Of a DNA stretch of 54,154 nt, positions 52,067-54,154 are shown one piece after another. Position numbers and translations under genes: made by a program. The stretch comes from Candidatus Poribacteria bacterium (lineage in GTDB: Bacteria; Poribacteria; WGA-4E; WGA-3G). The notes below the pieces were generated by a model. That model saw only the letters and a program-made list of their open reading frames with translations. It was not told where the DNA came from and did not search any database. Location of the stretch: the NCBI GenBank assembly GCA_012270795.1, contig JAAXHO010000035.1, positions 1 to 54,154 on the forward strand. Direction: 5' to 3'. Position 1 is the first letter of the stretch. Each line of letters begins with the position of its first letter.

Positions 52067-53353
52067 ATGCGCGAACACGAAGCTTTTGTTGCCTTCATCA
52101 ATCAACTCAAAATTGCTTCACCCACTATAACTGACGAACAACGTAAAGGCTTTTTGCGGTTAGGGGTTCAGCAGCACGGTCTCACTATTAATGAAGCAAC
52201 GTATATCCTCAATGCGGCAGGATTGACTATCGGTGAACAGATAAATTACTTTGAAGTGTTAGGTTTCTCTATTGATGAAATTCAAGGATTAGATGAAGTG
52301 GCAATCGCGAACCTTGTAGAGATTGCTCACAAAAAACTTTATGCTGCATCGTTGCGTGCAGGTGGTCGTCCGCGTACAGATGGTAAAACAGAAGAACAGT
52401 GGAGAACAATTCTCAATCAAGCACGAGATGTACTTATAGACGTAGAAAAGCGACAGGAACATATCACACTGCTGCAAAACAGTGTTACTCCTTCCATTGA
52501 AACGTTATCAGAGATAGGTAATACCACTCCTGAACAGACACAATCTGTTTCGGAGAAACAGCAAACCCCCTCTATTCCATTAGAAAAAGACGACATGGTT
52601 CTTATTCCTGCGGGTGAATTTCAAATGGGAGGTGAAGACGAAGAAGCAAACGATGACGAACAGCCAGTACATACCGTTTTTCTTGACGCGTTTTTTATAG
52701 ATAAATATCCAGTGACTAATTCAAAATTTAAGGAATTTGTTGATGCAAATCCAAGTTGGCGTAATCTTGGCTGGATGCCAAGTTCTTATATTAGAAAATA
52801 TAGAGATAATGACTATTTGAAAAACTGGCATAAAGGGAACTATCCAAAAGGAACAGGTGACCGTCCAGTGAATTGGGTCAGTTGGTACGCAGCGATGGCA
52901 TACTCACAGTGGGTAGGCAAACGATTGCCTACGGAAGCAGAATGGGAAAAGGCCGCAAGAGGAGGGTTGATAGGACAAAGATATCCATGGGGTAATGAAA
53001 TTATTGAACGCAACGCAAATTTTGGAAAACAGGTCGGGGAAACAACACCTATAGGAAAGTACCCACCGAACGGATACGGTATATGTGACATTACTGGCAA
53101 TGTAAGTGAATGGTGCCTTGATGAGTGGGATAGAGAATTTTATATATCTTCCGGAAGTCATAATCCCGTTTCTGGTGGTAGTATAGAGAATATCTCAAAA
53201 GACTTTACAAAAACTAAAACATCACGTGTGATACGGGGTGGTTCGTGGTACTCAGCGGAACATGAGGTGCGTGTCTCAAGTCGGGGCTGGTTAACGCCTT
53301 GGAAAACAAACAGCATCGTTGGTTTTCGTTGTGTAAAACCTATAAGGACATAA
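52067..53353 (+). CDS. J-like/FGE-fold fusion protein, copy 3
   Basis: The 428-residue protein starts at ATG 52067; an upstream in-frame start at 52049 is possible. The J-like region is YFEVLGFSIDEIQGLDEVAI...HKKLYAASLRAGG...EEQWRTILNQARDVLIDVEKRQEH, with RTDG in place of HPD. A 55-residue linker leads to the FGE-like domain (MVLIPAGEFQMGGED, FFIDKYPVTNSKF, RLPTEAEWEKAARGG, NVSEWCLDEWDR, RVIRGGSWYS, GFRCVKP). It is closest to copy 1 in the N-terminal region and shares the linker with it. The FGE catalytic cysteines are absent. Confidence 0.87.
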   Translation: MREHEAFVAFINQLKIASPTITDEQRKGFLRLGVQQHGLTINEATYILNAAGLTIGEQINYFEVLGFSIDEIQGLDEVAIANLVEIAHKKLYAASLRAGGRPRTDGKTEEQWRTILNQARDVLIDVEKRQEHITLLQNSVTPSIETLSEIGNTTPEQTQSVSEKQQTPSIPLEKDDMVLIPAGEFQMGGEDEEANDDEQPVHTVFLDAFFIDKYPVTNSKFKEFVDANPSWRNLGWMPSSYIRKYRDNDYLKNWHKGNYPKGTGDRPVNWVSWYAAMAYSQWVGKRLPTEAEWEKAARGGLIGQRYPWGNEIIERNANFGKQVGETTPIGKYPPNGYGICDITGNVSEWCLDEWDREFYISSGSHNPVSGGSIENISKDFTKTKTSRVIRGGSWYSAEHEVRVSSRGWLTPWKTNSIVGFRCVKPIRT

Positions 53354-53404
53354 TCCTCCGTTTGATATGTTTCAATAGAATAGATCTGGGGAAAAGAATT
53401 GAAC

Positions 53405-54136
53405 ATGCGCGAACGCGATGCATTTATTACCTTCATTAACGAGTTCAAGACAGTTTCACCGACTATAACCGATCAACAACGCATAGGTCTTCTGCAACGC
53501 GCAGTACAGCAACACGGTCTTTCGGTTGATGAGGCATCTGAAATTCTGAATGCTGCGGAAATAATTGTTGGTGAAAAGGATAACTATTTTGAGGTATTGG
53601 ACATTTCAATTGAACAGATTCATGAACTTGATGATCAAACAATCGTGAACATTGTTGAAGCAGCGCACGACAAACACTATAGAACATCGTTGACAGCAGG
53701 GGCACGCATACGTCCCGATGGTAAAACAGAAGAACAGTGGCGAACACTCCTAAATCAAGCACGAGATACCCTAATAGACCCACAAAAACGAAACGCATAT
53801 TTGGATACATTTCTGTCTGAAGGAGACACTTATGAGACACCCGCTGATGATATTCAACAAATAAATACCGAACCAAACACTGCAGAACCAATAATTTCAG
53901 AGGAAGGCACAGCACCAACAAGGCAAAATGTTAATGATGTTACTCCAGAATCAATCCAGTTAATTACCGATGTACCAGACAATATGACACTTATTCCAGC
54001 AGGAGAATTTCGGATGGGGAGCAATGAGGAAGAAGCAAACGATGACGAACAGCCAGTACATACCGTTTTTCTTGATGCATTTCTTATAGATAAATATCCA
54101 GTGACAAACGAGCAATACAAAAAATTTAAGCAATGA
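53405..54136 (+). CDS. J-like/FGE-fold fusion protein, copy 4 (3' part beyond or broken at window edge)
   Basis: The first 243 residues include the helical start (DQQRIGLLQRAVQQHG) and the J-like region (NYFEVLDISIEQIHELDD, HDKHYRTSLTAGA, RPDGKTEEQWRTLLNQARDTLIDPQKRNAYLD). This copy keeps P-D of HPD. A linker and the start of the FGE-like domain (MTLIPAGEFRMGSNEEEAND, FLIDKYPVTNEQYKKF) follow. A TGA at 54134-54136 ends the frame early; the same frame beyond it is open for the last 18 bases. Whether this is a real truncation cannot be decided inside the window. Confidence 0.7.
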   Translation: MRERDAFITFINEFKTVSPTITDQQRIGLLQRAVQQHGLSVDEASEILNAAEIIVGEKDNYFEVLDISIEQIHELDDQTIVNIVEAAHDKHYRTSLTAGARIRPDGKTEEQWRTLLNQARDTLIDPQKRNAYLDTFLSEGDTYETPADDIQQINTEPNTAEPIISEEGTAPTRQNVNDVTPESIQLITDVPDNMTLIPAGEFRMGSNEEEANDDEQPVHTVFLDAFLIDKYPVTNEQYKKFKQ

Positions 54137-54154
54137 GTAGATACGGGATTCTGG

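Noticed and set aside
49908-53353. FGE-fold genes as the activating enzymes for the sulfatase at 45239
   Set aside because: The catalytic cysteine pair of FGE is missing from the RGGS region of every readable copy.
1-54154. Insertion sequence transposases, integrases or a prophage
   Set aside because: No transposase, integrase or phage structural gene was found on either strand; only small non-coding repeats suggest mobility.

Overview
The window looks like chromosome of an uncultured, sponge- or sediment-associated bacterium. My best guess is Candidatus Poribacteria or a close relative. This rests on gene content only: phytanoyl-CoA-dioxygenase, enolase-superfamily and Gfo/Idh/MocA genes together, several sulfatases, TIM-barrel sugar isomerases, FGE-like (SUMF1) paralogues, many solo toxin-antitoxin genes, and intergenic regions packed with palindromic repeats. 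No rRNA or marker phylogeny is available to confirm it. Coding is bacterial, TAA/TAG/TGA all act as stops, starts include TTG and GTG, and sigma70-type promoters are visible.

Layout. 1-855 is a repeat-rich gap. 856-4142 is a catabolic trio (Gfo/Idh/MocA oxidoreductase, PhyH dioxygenase, mandelate racemase/galactonate dehydratase-like). 4206-5710 is a type II restriction-modification pair with a broken methyltransferase and a BglII-like endonuclease. 5746-12034 is a housekeeping block: argD, a lipoprotein, ispE, tRNA-Gln, rplY, an amidase, a GerMN protein and pth. 12055-14241 holds a D-threonine-aldolase-like enzyme convergent with a DUF1611 protein. 14634-20623 encodes the three subunits of a xanthine-dehydrogenase-type molybdenum hydroxylase, interrupted by a pectate-lyase-like protein and a zinc-ribbon protein. 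20699-26747 is an accessory zone with PIN, RelE-like and MNT-HEPN toxin systems, plus a hydrolase, a sugar isomerase and a DUF6807 protein. 26859-30026 holds a Rieske protein and a sulfite-oxidase-like Mo enzyme. 30179-33023 has a phosphoesterase whose 3' half is duplicated on the far side of a three-gene insert (proteasome-like Ntn hydrolase, HicB-like antitoxin, RelE-like toxin). 33070-38612 holds hypothetical genes, an ASCH gene, a sulfatase-superfamily protein, an FG-GAP protein and an Mrr endonuclease. 39122-43693 holds a TIM-barrel isomerase, a vWA protein and a rifampin-phosphotransferase-like enzyme. 44312-46518 holds a LamG protein and a frameshifted sulfatase.

The most unusual system is at the right end. 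A consensus promoter drives a GrpE-like gene and a short Hsp70 (DnaK-like) gene. These are followed by four tandem paralogues, each with an N-terminal J-domain-like region (HPD motif degenerate) fused to a C-terminal FGE/SUMF1-fold domain without the catalytic cysteine pair. It reads as a dedicated chaperone set coupled to an expanding family of probable binding proteins. Copy 1 is split by a CAG-to-TAG nonsense change and copy 4 runs off the window.

Two further themes recur. Several accessory genes are broken by single frameshifts, often at short homopolymers, so base-calling error must be excluded. Several families of palindromic repeats sit in the gaps; one 34-35 bp palindrome is found inserted into other repeats at three places, which suggests it is, or was, mobile.
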